The notes below the pieces were generated by a model. That model was not told where the DNA came from. It saw nothing but the letters and a program-made list of their open reading frames with translations, and searched no databases. Source: Paludibacter sp. (GTDB taxonomy: Bacteria > Bacteroidota > Bacteroidia > Bacteroidales > Paludibacteraceae). Taken from it: a stretch of 64,000 nt of DNA. The DNA lies in NCBI GenBank assembly GCA_028690665.1, contig JAQVAV010000007.1, forward strand, positions 1 through 64,000, read 5' to 3'. Shown piece by piece: positions 35,648 to 44,240 of the stretch (position 1 is the first letter of the stretch; the number at the start of each line of letters is the position of its first letter). A program made the translations under genes and the position numbers.

Positions 35648-36709
35648 TCACTCACTTACGGTACATATACCCAATCCTTTACTTTCTTTTAAAAATTCAG
35701 CCTCTAAAAGCTTATATTTTCCCGGTTCGTTTTTCTCCATTATAGACAAAGCTTCCTGATCTTTTTTATAATAATCCAGATAAGTCCATTTTGAACGCTC
35801 GTTACCAGCGTTTTCGCCATGTTGTTTTCCAATACCGGCAACAAAAGTTTCAAGTCCGTCACGGCCTTTCAAAGCCTCAAGCTCTTTTCTTGTACCTTCG
35901 TAATCGGCAATGGCACTTAAACGATAAATTTTCTTTTGTCCATCTGTAATAGCACCGCGGTTAAAATGCAACGCAACCAATGCATCTGCTTTGTCCTCAG
36001 CCGTTTCGTTTTTATCAATAACATCGGGTTTAGTTCTTGCACCCAGCATTGTACTTACAGTATCATAATCCGTCAAAGCAAGTTTTTTTAATGAAGCAAT
36101 TTCGCCATCCTGAACTACGCCGCGTTCTTTGTGAAACATCACAAGATTATCAGCAGCTAATTGTTTTGAGGCTGCAAGCTCTGCCTGCATTTGCTCAACT
36201 GTTTTTTCTTCTTTAGCCATTTTGCTATTTGTAATTAAATTGAGTTTATATTCACCGCCTTCAGGCGTCGATAATTTTACAGCGTTTTTTTGTCCAGGAA
36301 TAGTAACAAGAGATATTTCTATTAAATCCCATTTTGTAACAGTACTCCTGGTTTGTCCGGGTATAAGATATTTTGGGTCGTCGCTTTCTTCAATAGGAAT
36401 GATATTGAGGCTTACGGCACTCATATAGCCATCTATATACTTCCAATACAGCTTCACGGCATCTTCGTCATTCCTGTCAAATTCTACTGTGCCTGTAAAC
36501 TTTCCAGCGCCGAGTTTTAAATCAGACCATTTACCGACAGGAATCATATATGTTGAGTGTTGCACGCAACACACCGGGTTCTTTTCAAATCCAACAAGAT
36601 CTCCACCTGAAACGAGTAACCTCCAACCATATCTGTTGATACTCTCATCGCATATAGTAAATGGAATCATCAAAGCTCCATCCGGTAATTTTCGTTCCTG
36701 TTTAGCCAT
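35648..36709 (-). CDS. Prohead protease-scaffold protein (Mu gpI/Z-like)
   Basis: A 353-residue protein. The N-terminal protease domain (about 1-155) has the expected histidine (VQHSTYMIPVGKW) and serine (MSAVSLNIIP) of the U35/S78-like prohead protease group. The C-terminal half (about 164-353) is charged and helical like a scaffold. An internal in-frame ATG at 36220 (MAKEEKTVEQMQAEL) would yield a separate 190-residue scaffold, as gene Z lies inside gene I in Mu. It is the first gene of the leftward late operon. Confidence 0.78.
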   Translation of the reverse strand: MAKQERKLPDGALMIPFTICDESINRYGWRLLVSGGDLVGFEKNPVCCVQHSTYMIPVGKWSDLKLGAGKFTGTVEFDRNDEDAVKLYWKYIDGYMSAVSLNIIPIEESDDPKYLIPGQTRSTVTKWDLIEISLVTIPGQKNAVKLSTPEGGEYKLNLITNSKMAKEEKTVEQMQAELAASKQLAADNLVMFHKERGVVQDGEIASLKKLALTDYDTVSTMLGARTKPDVIDKNETAEDKADALVALHFNRGAITDGQKKIYRLSAIADYEGTRKELEALKGRDGLETFVAGIGKQHGENAGNERSKWTYLDYYKKDQEALSIMEKNEPGKYKLLEAEFLKESKGLGICTVSE

Positions 36710-36911
36710 TTTTTATAAATAATTTTCGACAAAGTAAAACTGAAAAACACACAAAAAAAAACGTCGTATTCGTAGTTGTTCATTTTGTCAACAACTACTG
36801 TAGAAAAAGAAACAACTACAAATCAAGCGTTTTTAAAGCCTGAAAAAAAATAAAACCTTTGTATCTCATTTTATTTATAATGTATAATACAAACCATTAA
36901 ACATCATGTAA
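36710..36911. promoter_or_regulatory. Divergent control region of the two virion modules
   Basis: A 202-bp AT-rich spacer between the leftward capsid/tail operon and the rightward packaging operon. The 9-mer AACAACTAC occurs three times: inverted at 36772-36780, direct at 36790-36798 and 36811-36819. The first two form a 9-bp inverted repeat with a 9-bp spacer. The last two are 21 bp apart, two helical turns. This is a likely binding site for a late activator (Mu Mor/C role). No exact TAnnTTTG box is present, as expected for activator-dependent promoters. Confidence 0.5.
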
Positions 36912-37397
36912 ATGCCTAAAATATCACAGGCCGAACGTTTACAAAAAATAGAACAGGCCCGGCAAATGTATTGTAAGGGTTTTGACGCGCAAACCATTGC
37001 AGACATCATGGGCGATATAAAGAAGCGAACCGTGGAGGACTGGATTCGCGAGTATGATTTTGAGAAATCAAAACGCTCTCAAATTATTGCTCTTTCGGAA
37101 ATTAGAAATTCTATTCTTGAGAGCTATGCTGATTTACTCGATGGTAAAACGCCGAAAATAACACCTGATCAGGCCGCTAAATACGCAACTGCTTTTGAGA
37201 AATTCAGCAGCAAAAAACAAGTACTGTCATACATGCACGAAGCTTATGAGATGCTCAGCGAAGAATATATGAACGAGATTCAAAAGGCTGCAACACAAAA
37301 AGAAAAAACAAACCTTCTGAACGAATTAAGAAGTGCACGTGCACGCATGGAGATAGTATTAACACGACTTACAAAAGAAGTATTAGGTGATGATTAA
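36912..37397 (+). CDS. Small terminase subunit-like DNA-binding protein
   Basis: A 161-residue protein with an N-terminal helix-turn-helix (ARQMYCKGFDAQTIADIMGD then RTVEDWIREY) and a helical oligomerisation tail, as in small terminase subunits that recognise phage DNA ends for packaging. It is first in the plus-strand module and directly upstream of the large terminase pair. Confidence 0.72.
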   Translation: MPKISQAERLQKIEQARQMYCKGFDAQTIADIMGDIKKRTVEDWIREYDFEKSKRSQIIALSEIRNSILESYADLLDGKTPKITPDQAAKYATAFEKFSSKKQVLSYMHEAYEMLSEEYMNEIQKAATQKEKTNLLNELRSARARMEIVLTRLTKEVLGDD

Positions 37398-37647
37398 GAA
37401 ATGGTTTTCGCAAACAGTAGCGGATATACGGGAATACTATATCGGCTATAAGATCAAAAGATTAAAAAGGCATGCAGACAATATCGCCCTAAAATTAAAC
37501 ACCGAAGTATTTATTATAAAATATAAAGGGGCATTGAAAATAGTGACAGCAAGGTGGTTTAAATACCAACGCCAACATGGATTTTTTACAAAAGACTTTA
37601 CAAAAGACAAATTCCGGGAAACCGCATTTTATAGCACGAAAGGATGA
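37387..37647 (+). CDS. Small basic phage protein
   Basis: An 86-residue basic protein, rich in Lys/Arg/Tyr (YYIGYKIKRLKRHADNIALK), overlapping the small terminase gene by 11 bp and the large terminase gene by 4 bp. Translation probably starts at GTG 37387 or ATG 37390. No recognised domain. Its coupling suggests a packaging accessory role. Confidence 0.5.
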   Translation: MMIKKWFSQTVADIREYYIGYKIKRLKRHADNIALKLNTEVFIIKYKGALKIVTARWFKYQRQHGFFTKDFTKDKFRETAFYSTKG

Positions 37648-39275
37648 CTAAATCCGAGTATAAAGATTTGTTGGAAAGATTCAGAGCTAAATCTGAATTT
37701 ATCCGAAAAGCAACTATAAATACTATAATAAGGGAAACCGATGAGGAGCAGGGAAAAAGAATTGACTGGCTCTTTAAACCCGATAATTATGGTGAGATGT
37801 TCAATTACTACTTCGGGAAAGAAACTACCATCCCGATGGCTGATAGCGATTGTGCCTGGTATCACACATCCATATATAAAGATTTATACTATAACAATTT
37901 TATAACTCTGTTTAACCTTATTTTCAGAGGAGGGGCAAAATCTACTCACGCAAACATGGGTTATGCATTCGGGCTTAAACAAACGAAAAAAGCCATGTTT
38001 CAGCTCGTTGTAGGAGCTAATGAAGTACGTGCCGCCATGTTGCTTCAGGATTTACAGGTACAATTTGAATGTAACGAACGAATCATTAAAGATTTTGGTA
38101 TTCAAAAAAGTTACGGGAACTGGGCCGAAGGACAATTTGAAACAACAGACCGTTGCACATTTATGGCTTTAGGTATCGACCAACCATTCCGGGGACTTCG
38201 TCAAAATGGCGTAAGGCTTGAATATACATCACTTGACGATCTTGAAGATAAAAAAAAATCACTTAATAAATCGCTGGTCAAGGAATATGCAGATAAAGTA
38301 ACCGGCGATATTCAGGGGGCTTTCTCTATCAATTCCGAGCGGGCTATCATCAACAACAACTACTTTACCGAAAAAGGACTTATCTATGAGCTTGCAAAAC
38401 GTAAAGGGTTCGACCTTAAAAAAATTGATACCAAACAAAACGTGATCCGGAAAGAAAAGTATGCAAGTCTATACATTGTCAATCTTACCACTAAATATTA
38501 TGATCAGTTAAATCAAACAACAGACTGGGAACCTTCATGGAAAGAACGTTATAGTAAACCAGATTGCATTCGAAAAGTTGAGCAATACGAACACGACAAA
38601 GAAACGCTTTCAGGAGAATTTTATAACACGCCTATAAACGCCGGAAAACGTATAAAAAAAGAGTGGATAAGAATGGTTAAGCCAAAACCATTTGATAAGT
38701 ATATTGTAATTGTTGGAAATTGGGACTTTGCTTATTCCGACAAGGCCTGTTATAAAGCGATGGCCACAATTGGAGTACGTGACCTACACATGACAGTTGT
38801 TGATATTTATTGCCGGCAAACGGCTGACATTGAAACAGCTCTTCAATATCATTACACACAAGCCAATAAAACATTAAAGATAAATGGTTCTATTATATTT
38901 TATTATGACGCAAGCGTTTCACAAGAAGCTGTTTATGAGCCTATTTTAATACGTGCTGCGCAAAAATACAAATCTATATGTATTCCAATGCCGCAAAAAA
39001 GTGTAACTGATAAATACACAAAAATAGATACAACACTTGTAAGCGTACTTTTTACCGGAATTCTTGATTTTTCGGAAGAGCTCGAAAACAATCCTGACTG
39101 GGAGGAAGCTAAAGCTCAAATGTTGAATTTTGAAAAAGGGGGTAATTATCCGGTCGATTTTCCTGACTCTCTTACAGATGCGATTCTAAAAGCTCAGGAA
39201 TATCTGAATAATGATGTAGAAGATGAAAACAACAAAGTCCCCGTAATGGGAGAAGATGAAAGAGGAGGTTATTAA
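37644..39275 (+). CDS. Large terminase subunit (Mu gp28-like)
   Basis: A 543-residue packaging motor. An ATPase domain with a Walker-A-like FRGGAKST (94-101) is followed by a RNase-H-like nuclease domain with NWDFAYSDKA and a late SLTDAILKAQ motif. It cuts and pumps phage DNA, with host flanks in Mu-like phages, into proheads through the portal. It overlaps the following gene by 20 bp. Confidence 0.85.
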   Translation: MTKSEYKDLLERFRAKSEFIRKATINTIIRETDEEQGKRIDWLFKPDNYGEMFNYYFGKETTIPMADSDCAWYHTSIYKDLYYNNFITLFNLIFRGGAKSTHANMGYAFGLKQTKKAMFQLVVGANEVRAAMLLQDLQVQFECNERIIKDFGIQKSYGNWAEGQFETTDRCTFMALGIDQPFRGLRQNGVRLEYTSLDDLEDKKKSLNKSLVKEYADKVTGDIQGAFSINSERAIINNNYFTEKGLIYELAKRKGFDLKKIDTKQNVIRKEKYASLYIVNLTTKYYDQLNQTTDWEPSWKERYSKPDCIRKVEQYEHDKETLSGEFYNTPINAGKRIKKEWIRMVKPKPFDKYIVIVGNWDFAYSDKACYKAMATIGVRDLHMTVVDIYCRQTADIETALQYHYTQANKTLKINGSIIFYYDASVSQEAVYEPILIRAAQKYKSICIPMPQKSVTDKYTKIDTTLVSVLFTGILDFSEELENNPDWEEAKAQMLNFEKGGNYPVDFPDSLTDAILKAQEYLNNDVEDENNKVPVMGEDERGGY

Positions 39276-39705
39276 AATGGCATTTCTGACAAAAGATGAG
39301 TTAAACACCGTTGTCGATTTGAATCTTATTGATGCAATTACAGATGTTAACGATGACATCGTAAACGACATTATAGATGAAAGTATTGACAAAATGAAAG
39401 GATTTTTAAGCCGGTATTACGACATTGATACAATATTTAATGCAGAAGGTACTGCACGTAAAAAATCTATCGTAAAACGACTAAAAGACATAGTAATCTA
39501 TGAAATATACGAACGCCACACCCTCGAAACAAATGCAGTTGCAGCACGCCGGTACGCGGAAGCAATAGATTGGCTCGAAAAATCATATACCGGTGAATTA
39601 GGCGATAGAACTTTACCCAATAAAGTAGTTGAAGAAGCAGAGACAGAAGGTGCTGCCGGGGATTTCCGGTTTGGTGGAGATGTACAATTTGATTCAAATT
39701 ATTAA
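39256..39705 (+). CDS. DUF1320-like head-tail protein (Mu gp36-like)
   Basis: A protein of 149 residues, or 142 if begun at the methionine at 39277 (MAFLTKDEL). The pattern LTKDELNTVVDLNLIDAI, IYEIYERHT and AIDWLEKSYTGE matches the DUF1320 group found next to portal genes in Mu-like phages. It is probably a head-completion or adaptor protein. Confidence 0.75.
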   Translation: MKEEVIKMAFLTKDELNTVVDLNLIDAITDVNDDIVNDIIDESIDKMKGFLSRYYDIDTIFNAEGTARKKSIVKRLKDIVIYEIYERHTLETNAVAARRYAEAIDWLEKSYTGELGDRTLPNKVVEEAETEGAAGDFRFGGDVQFDSNY

Positions 39706-39707
39706 TT

Positions 39708-40970
39708 ATGAGCAACAGAAATAAATATATAAAACAACAGCTGAAGCTGGCAGCAACTAATAATAATACCGGACGAAAAGCCAAACAACCACCATTGGAA
39801 GATACGCGAGATTCGGATAAAATTGAAATTGATTATTTTCATCTTTATGAATCTTTATATAGGAAAGAAGTTACCGATTGGCAGAATTCGCGTACAATTC
39901 GCTACGACCCTTTTAATCCGGTTACATATCCGATTCAGCAGTTATATAAAGATTCCATGTTGGACAATCATCTGAGTGGTGCCATAAATCAACGTATATT
40001 GAGAGTTCAAAACAAAAAAATAATCGTTAAAGATACAAACGAAACAGAAGATTTTGAGCGTTCAAAATGGTTGAATAAAAAATGGTTTAGACATTTTATC
40101 AAAATGGCTATGGAATCGAAATTCTATGGATACAGTATGGTATTTATTGAAGAATTCGAAGCAGGCAATATAAAAAAAATAAAGGATATATATCGCGAAA
40201 ATATTATTCCGGAAAAAGGATTGCTTTTAAAAGATGCCTACAATCCAGCTGGTACCGCTATTCGGTATAACGATTTCTCAAATTTCCTAATATATATTCA
40301 GTTAGATTCTAATGCCGTTGGAATTCTCGAGAGAGTAGCTCCAATGACTATTTTCAAACGGCATTCATGGGCATCGTGGGACGATTTTGAACAAATATTC
40401 GGAGTACCTATACGTATCGCCCGTACAGCGATAAACACAAAAAACCATAAGGATGACCTGCAGCAATGGTTGTCTACTATGGGTAAGAAATCTTATGCCA
40501 TTTTTGATAAGCAAACTGACATTGAAATAAAGGAGAATTCTAAAACAGATTCCTTCAATGTGTTTGACAGAAAAATAGAACGAATAAATAAGGAAATTTC
40601 AAAAGGAATTTTAGGTCAAACAATGACGATGGATGATGGTAGTAGTCATTCGCAGGCGGCAGTTCATTCTGAAATACTTCAGGATATAACTGATGCCGAC
40701 ATTATGGATGTGCAGGACTGGATAAATGATGACTTTCTTTCTGTTCTTCGTAATCTTGGATATGATATTCCTGAAGGGTATACTGTTGAGCTTATTGATA
40801 AGAAAAAAACAAAGACTGCCGATAAAATCAAAGTAGATGGTGTCCTCATGCAAAACGGTTACAATCTTAATAACGACTATATTGAATCGACTTATGATGT
40901 CATACTCGACGAAGAAAATCCACGAAGTGATCGAAATCCACAAAATCAGTCGCTTAGTTTTTTCGAGTAG
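39708..40970 (+). CDS. Portal protein (DUF935, Mu gp29-like)
   Basis: A 420-residue portal subunit forming the DNA channel at one head vertex. DUF935 features include YPIQQLYKDSMLDNHLSGAI, WASWDDFEQIFGVPIRIA and GQTMTMDDGSSHSQAAVHSE. It starts 3 bp after the gp36-like gene. The last codons AGT TTT TTC GAG TAG contain a slippery heptamer, followed at 6 nt by a stable stem-loop. A -1 shift would extend the protein by 434 residues into MuF. Confidence 0.88.
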   Translation: MSNRNKYIKQQLKLAATNNNTGRKAKQPPLEDTRDSDKIEIDYFHLYESLYRKEVTDWQNSRTIRYDPFNPVTYPIQQLYKDSMLDNHLSGAINQRILRVQNKKIIVKDTNETEDFERSKWLNKKWFRHFIKMAMESKFYGYSMVFIEEFEAGNIKKIKDIYRENIIPEKGLLLKDAYNPAGTAIRYNDFSNFLIYIQLDSNAVGILERVAPMTIFKRHSWASWDDFEQIFGVPIRIARTAINTKNHKDDLQQWLSTMGKKSYAIFDKQTDIEIKENSKTDSFNVFDRKIERINKEISKGILGQTMTMDDGSSHSQAAVHSEILQDITDADIMDVQDWINDDFLSVLRNLGYDIPEGYTVELIDKKKTKTADKIKVDGVLMQNGYNLNNDYIESTYDVILDEENPRSDRNPQNQSLSFFE

Positions 40971-41039
40971 CCCCATCTACTAAAAATATAAGCTTTTCCA
41001 AAGTTCAAAACGTTGGAAAAGCTGTAATAGAAGATGGGG
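40958..41039 (+). other. Candidate -1 frameshift signal joining portal to MuF
   Basis: T TTT TTC (40958-40964) is in the correct phase of the portal frame. The 6-nt spacer GAGTAG carries the portal stop. It is followed by a two-part stem-loop: CCCCATCT (40971-40978) pairs with AGATGGGG (41032-41039), and inside it AGCTTTTCCAA (40991-41001) pairs with TTGGAAAAGCT (41013-41023), all perfect. The -1 frame is open from here through the whole MuF gene and has no ATG before 41090. The fusion would be 853 residues. Confidence 0.65.
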
Positions 41040-41089
41040 AAATAGATACAGACCTTCTTTATTTCAACAACGATTTATCTGTCCGTCAG

Positions 41090-42268
41090 TTGGCTATTAT
41101 CGAATATCCAAGCCTGCAACTGGCTAACAGACAAAGCTATCTGAACGACGCCACAGAGAAAATATGGCAGGGTAAAGGTAGCGAACTTATGCGACCTGTT
41201 TTCGACACGTATAACGACGATCTGCACCGTGCCATTGCATCCGATAGCGAAGAGACTGCGAAGCTGTTTAAGAACAATGTAAGCCGTCTGGCAGCTGCCA
41301 AGGCTAATTATACCATTCAGCAATTAGAACGATGCAAAGCCGACATAAATGGCGTTGTGCGAAGCAAAGAAGAGTACAAGAAAGCTGTTAAAGTAGTTAT
41401 TGGTAGAGCCAACCGAGCCCAGGCTGCCGAATATAATACTACTTCGCACCGTTGCAGGGTAGCCAAGCAATGGGCGCAATTCACAAAGGAAAAGAGACTA
41501 TTCCCAAACATTGAATGGCTTCATACCCGTTCGGCTTCACCACGTGAACTACATCTGACATACGTTGGTCATGTATGGTCAATGGATGATGAATTTTTAA
41601 AAAAGAATCAACCTGGTTGTATATGGAACTGTAAGTGCGACTGGAAAAATACCGATAGACCTGTTACAGATAACAGCAATATTAAGCCAGTTCCAGTATC
41701 TCCAGGACTCGAAGGCAATCCATATTATACCAATGAGATATTTACCCAAAAACATCCTTATTTCAGTCGGGTAAATAAACATATACCCGACCTTGGTGTG
41801 CTGTACAATACGGATGATATTGTGTATTTGAACAAACAGGAAAATGGCATACGTTTCAAATTACATTATAATGCGCAAAAAGAATTTAATGAGGTTAATA
41901 AGCCTTATTTACCACTTATTACAAAGGCAGGATATAATGATATACATTTTCTTCCAACTGTTGAAAGAAGCGAGAAAGAACTCAGGAAACGTTACTTTGG
42001 AAAATACTGGGAAAGCAGCAAATGTGCAGATGTAAAAGATGGTAATTTATTTATTGAACTTAAAACAGTGAGCAATGCCGGCCGAAAAACACGAAGAAAT
42101 ATAATCAGTCAGATCGGTGATGCTGCTAAAAAAGCAGATGTAGTTATATTAAAATCTGAAAAAGAATTAGATTTTAGTCAAATAGCTAAAACAGAATTCG
42201 ATAAATATCCTAATCTGCAAAGAATTATTTTCTATTTTAACGACAAGATGTTTGATTTTATGCCTTAA
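41090..42268 (+). CDS. MuF-like phage head morphogenesis protein
   Basis: A minor head protein of at least 392 residues. The MuF domain (about 60-200) contains EWLHTRSASPRELHLTYVGHV and the Cys pair CIWNCKCDWK. The C-terminal part (about 240-392) is an extra domain with VLKSEKELDFSQIAKTEFDK, resembling toxin-like or polymorphic MuF C-terminal extensions. The only start in this frame is a TTG at 41090. The frame is open upstream to the end of the portal gene (to 40958), encoding plausible protein. It is therefore more likely made as a portal fusion by frameshifting. Confidence 0.8.
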   Translation: MAIIEYPSLQLANRQSYLNDATEKIWQGKGSELMRPVFDTYNDDLHRAIASDSEETAKLFKNNVSRLAAAKANYTIQQLERCKADINGVVRSKEEYKKAVKVVIGRANRAQAAEYNTTSHRCRVAKQWAQFTKEKRLFPNIEWLHTRSASPRELHLTYVGHVWSMDDEFLKKNQPGCIWNCKCDWKNTDRPVTDNSNIKPVPVSPGLEGNPYYTNEIFTQKHPYFSRVNKHIPDLGVLYNTDDIVYLNKQENGIRFKLHYNAQKEFNEVNKPYLPLITKAGYNDIHFLPTVERSEKELRKRYFGKYWESSKCADVKDGNLFIELKTVSNAGRKTRRNIISQIGDAAKKADVVILKSEKELDFSQIAKTEFDKYPNLQRIIFYFNDKMFDFMP

Positions 42269-42276
42269 AATACGAA

Positions 42277-42363
42277 TGGCAAACACAACCGAAGCTATAT
42301 TTGCCATAAGGCGTCCACGTGCACAACGCAGACACCACAAAAATACAAATTATTTTCAATAAT
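42277..42363 (+). CDS. Doubtful 28-codon frame
   Basis: A short ATG frame (MANTTEAIFAIRRPRAQRRH...) between MuF and the gpG-like gene. It is Arg-rich and has no recognised features. It may be a chance frame, listed because it fills the only gap in this module. Confidence 0.15.
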
Positions 42364-42387
42364 TATTCATTTTCAATAAAATTTTAT

Positions 42388-42852
42388 ATGGATGGAAAAT
42401 TTTTTGCAAAACACTTATTAAATATGAGCGATGAGGCTAAGCGATTTATCGACGATGATGCACCTGTCATCATGGGTAAAATTGCGCGTGACGTATTTAC
42501 TGAGAACTTTCAGGACGAAGGATTTACTGATACAGCATTTGAACCATGGGAAGAGGTAAAACGCCGCTTAAATCCAAAAATAACCGGGGCTAAAGCTTCA
42601 CGTCCTATTCTCACAGGCGACACAGGCGATTTGGGCATGAGTATTGAATATCAAAATGCTGCTAACGGCGAAGTTGAAATTGTGTCCGATAAGAAGTATT
42701 CTAAAGCTCACAACGAAGGAACTACCACCGCCGGACGTAACCGGAACGTAACAATACCTAAACGCCAATTTATTGGCGACAGTGCCAAGGTTGACAACCA
42801 GGTACTCGAAGAATTTGAACGGAAGCTAACGGATTTAGACAAAAATGCCTGA
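42388..42852 (+). CDS. Virion morphogenesis protein (Mu gpG-like)
   Basis: A 154-residue protein of the phage virion morphogenesis family. Family features are the central FEPWEEVKRRLNPKITGAKA with RPILTGDTGDLGMSIEY, the AHNEGTTTAGRNRNVTIPKR segment and a C-terminal LEEFERKLTDL. I chose ATG 42388; an upstream ATG at 42319 would add 23 residues unlike the family. It is last in the plus-strand module. Confidence 0.82.
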   Translation: MDGKFFAKHLLNMSDEAKRFIDDDAPVIMGKIARDVFTENFQDEGFTDTAFEPWEEVKRRLNPKITGAKASRPILTGDTGDLGMSIEYQNAANGEVEIVSDKKYSKAHNEGTTTAGRNRNVTIPKRQFIGDSAKVDNQVLEEFERKLTDLDKNA

Positions 42853-42874
42853 GTAAATTTACTCAGGCATTTTT
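42841..42874 (+). terminator. Bidirectional terminator at the end of the head module
   Basis: A perfect 17-bp palindrome (AAAAATGCCTGAGTAAA / its complement) overlapping the gpG-like stop codon. It separates convergent transcription from the gene at 42879. Confidence 0.8.
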
Positions 42875-42878
42875 GTTA

Positions 42879-43259
42879 TTATTCAAGTTTTGCATCTATC
42901 AATGTCCAATTAGCAGCATCTCTAAAATCATCTTTCCATTTCATTCTAACATAAAAATTGCTTCTAATCATTGCTCCAAATGAATTTTGAGCATCCACAG
43001 CACCTTTAACAACTACACTACTATCTGGCATTAGCCATATTCTAATCAAAGAATTATCAAATTCAGCAGTAGAAGGTGATTTTAGAATAGACTTAACAGC
43101 TGTTTTAGCATTACTTTCGGCTCTTACCTGCAATGCAATGGTATCAACCCCTGTTGATTCCTTATTCATATCATTAACACATGTACCTACACACATGGCT
43201 AAAAATAACGACACGAGAATCAGCGTTACAATCACTAAAATTCTAATTTTCTTTTCCAT
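42879..43259 (-). CDS. Membrane-anchored phage protein of unknown function
   Basis: A 126-residue protein from ATG 43259, or 132 from 43277. An N-terminal hydrophobic anchor (about 4-25) precedes an exported-looking domain with KTAVKSILKSPSTAEF and VVVKGAVDAQNSFGAMIRSN. I have seen this AQNSFGA-type motif in small secreted proteins of many bacteria and phages, function unknown. It is isolated by terminators on both sides, so it could be a lysogen-expressed surface protein. Confidence 0.6.
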   Translation of the reverse strand: MEKKIRILVIVTLILVSLFLAMCVGTCVNDMNKESTGVDTIALQVRAESNAKTAVKSILKSPSTAEFDNSLIRIWLMPDSSVVVKGAVDAQNSFGAMIRSNFYVRMKWKDDFRDAANWTLIDAKLE

Positions 43260-43284
43260 GACTATTTTTTTCTGCAAAGCTAAA

Positions 43285-43312
43285 GAAAGCCTTGCATTTT
43301 TGCAAGGCTTTC
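43285..43312 (-). terminator. Terminator between two small phage genes
   Basis: Perfect 12-bp arms GAAAGCCTTGCA/TGCAAGGCTTTC with a 4-nt loop. On the minus strand it is followed by TTTA. It ends the operon coming from 43461. Confidence 0.6.
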
Positions 43313-43317
43313 AGTTA

Positions 43318-43461
43318 TCAGTTCATTTGTGCTTTTTCAAGTGGTATATCAATGGCAGTGGCATTTTTCAAAATGGCTGCTTTTAATTGTGCTATTTTAT
43401 ACCGTAACCGACCTATTTCGCCAGCCAGTTCGCACATTTTTTCTAACAGCTCCGATTGCAT
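43318..43461 (-). CDS. Small helical phage protein (47 residues)
   Basis: Starts MQSELLEKMCELAGEIGRLR with a leucine-heptad pattern suggesting a short coiled coil. An AGGAGG Shine-Dalgarno, rare in this window, lies about 10 nt upstream. A terminator follows at once. Too short for homology recognition. Confidence 0.45.
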   Translation of the reverse strand: MQSELLEKMCELAGEIGRLRYKIAQLKAAILKNATAIDIPLEKAQMN

Positions 43462-43544
43462 ACATTAGCCTCCTTTCTATGGTAAGTTATATGCTCTATT
43501 TATAGGCGTTTATCCTGTTTTTGCAGCGTTAGCGGTAAAAAAAA

Positions 43545-43838
43545 TCAGAAGTTCGTAGATGCTATAATATCTGAATGAGTTGCTTCTGTTCGCATATATT
43601 CAGAAAAAGTCATAATAACGGGATAGTTCAAATCGTCTGAAATTGGTGCTTCTGTATCAAGTATATTCATTTCAGACCATTTTTCTTTTGGAACTTCTAT
43701 AATATCGTCGTCATTTTCAAAATCGTTCAAATCGCAATCAGTAATAGACTTGTATGTTTTAAGTGCTTCAATTATTGTATCTGCACATACCCATTCTTTT
43801 TCTCCATTAATATGGATTTCATAAATTTTTGTTTTCAT
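43545..43838 (-). CDS. Small acidic phage protein
   Basis: A 97-residue acidic protein (KTKIYEIHINGEKEWVCADT then IIEALKTYKSITDCDLNDF). Two N-terminal beta strands and a helix are predicted by eye. It lies in the middle operon after the HAD phosphatase. No function assigned. Confidence 0.5.
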   Translation of the reverse strand: MKTKIYEIHINGEKEWVCADTIIEALKTYKSITDCDLNDFENDDDIIEVPKEKWSEMNILDTEAPISDDLNYPVIMTFSEYMRTEATHSDIIASTNF

Positions 43839-43862
43839 TTTTTGAGCGTTTATAAATATTTT

Positions 43863-44240
43863 CTATCCTGGAAAGCCGGTATCTTCTAAAGTTGGGAGTC
43901 GGCAATGTACTTTTTCATATATTTCGTCCCATTCTGGTATTTTATCCAATCCCTTGTCGTCAATATACATATCTGCATGTATTTTTCGGGTGTCTATCCC
44001 TAAAAATACCTCAAGATTGGCAGGACAGCTCTCGTTAATAGTGTTGTATGATATGTTTCTATCATCAAGCCATTGTTTAGCCTCTTCCAAACGTTTTCCG
44101 ATACGACTTGACCAAATAATTATAAAATAGCCTTCTTTGTATAATTTATTAATATAATATCCTGCATTCCGTCGTTCGTTTCCTATTCCTGGAAATTTAT
44201 CTTCCACTATCGTGCCGTCAAAATCAATAGCTAATATCAT
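43863..44240 (-). CDS. HAD-superfamily phosphatase (BT0820-like)
   Basis: A 125-residue minimal HAD hydrolase with motif I DFDGTIVED (near residues 6-14), motif II IIIWSSR and a late acidic motif DMYIDDKGL. Small cap-less HAD enzymes of this type (BT0820 family) are common in Bacteroidota mobile elements and dephosphorylate small molecules. It overlaps the DnaA-like gene by 17 bp. Substrate unknown. Confidence 0.78.
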   Translation of the reverse strand: MILAIDFDGTIVEDKFPGIGNERRNAGYYINKLYKEGYFIIIWSSRIGKRLEEAKQWLDDRNISYNTINESCPANLEVFLGIDTRKIHADMYIDDKGLDKIPEWDEIYEKVHCRLPTLEDTGFPG

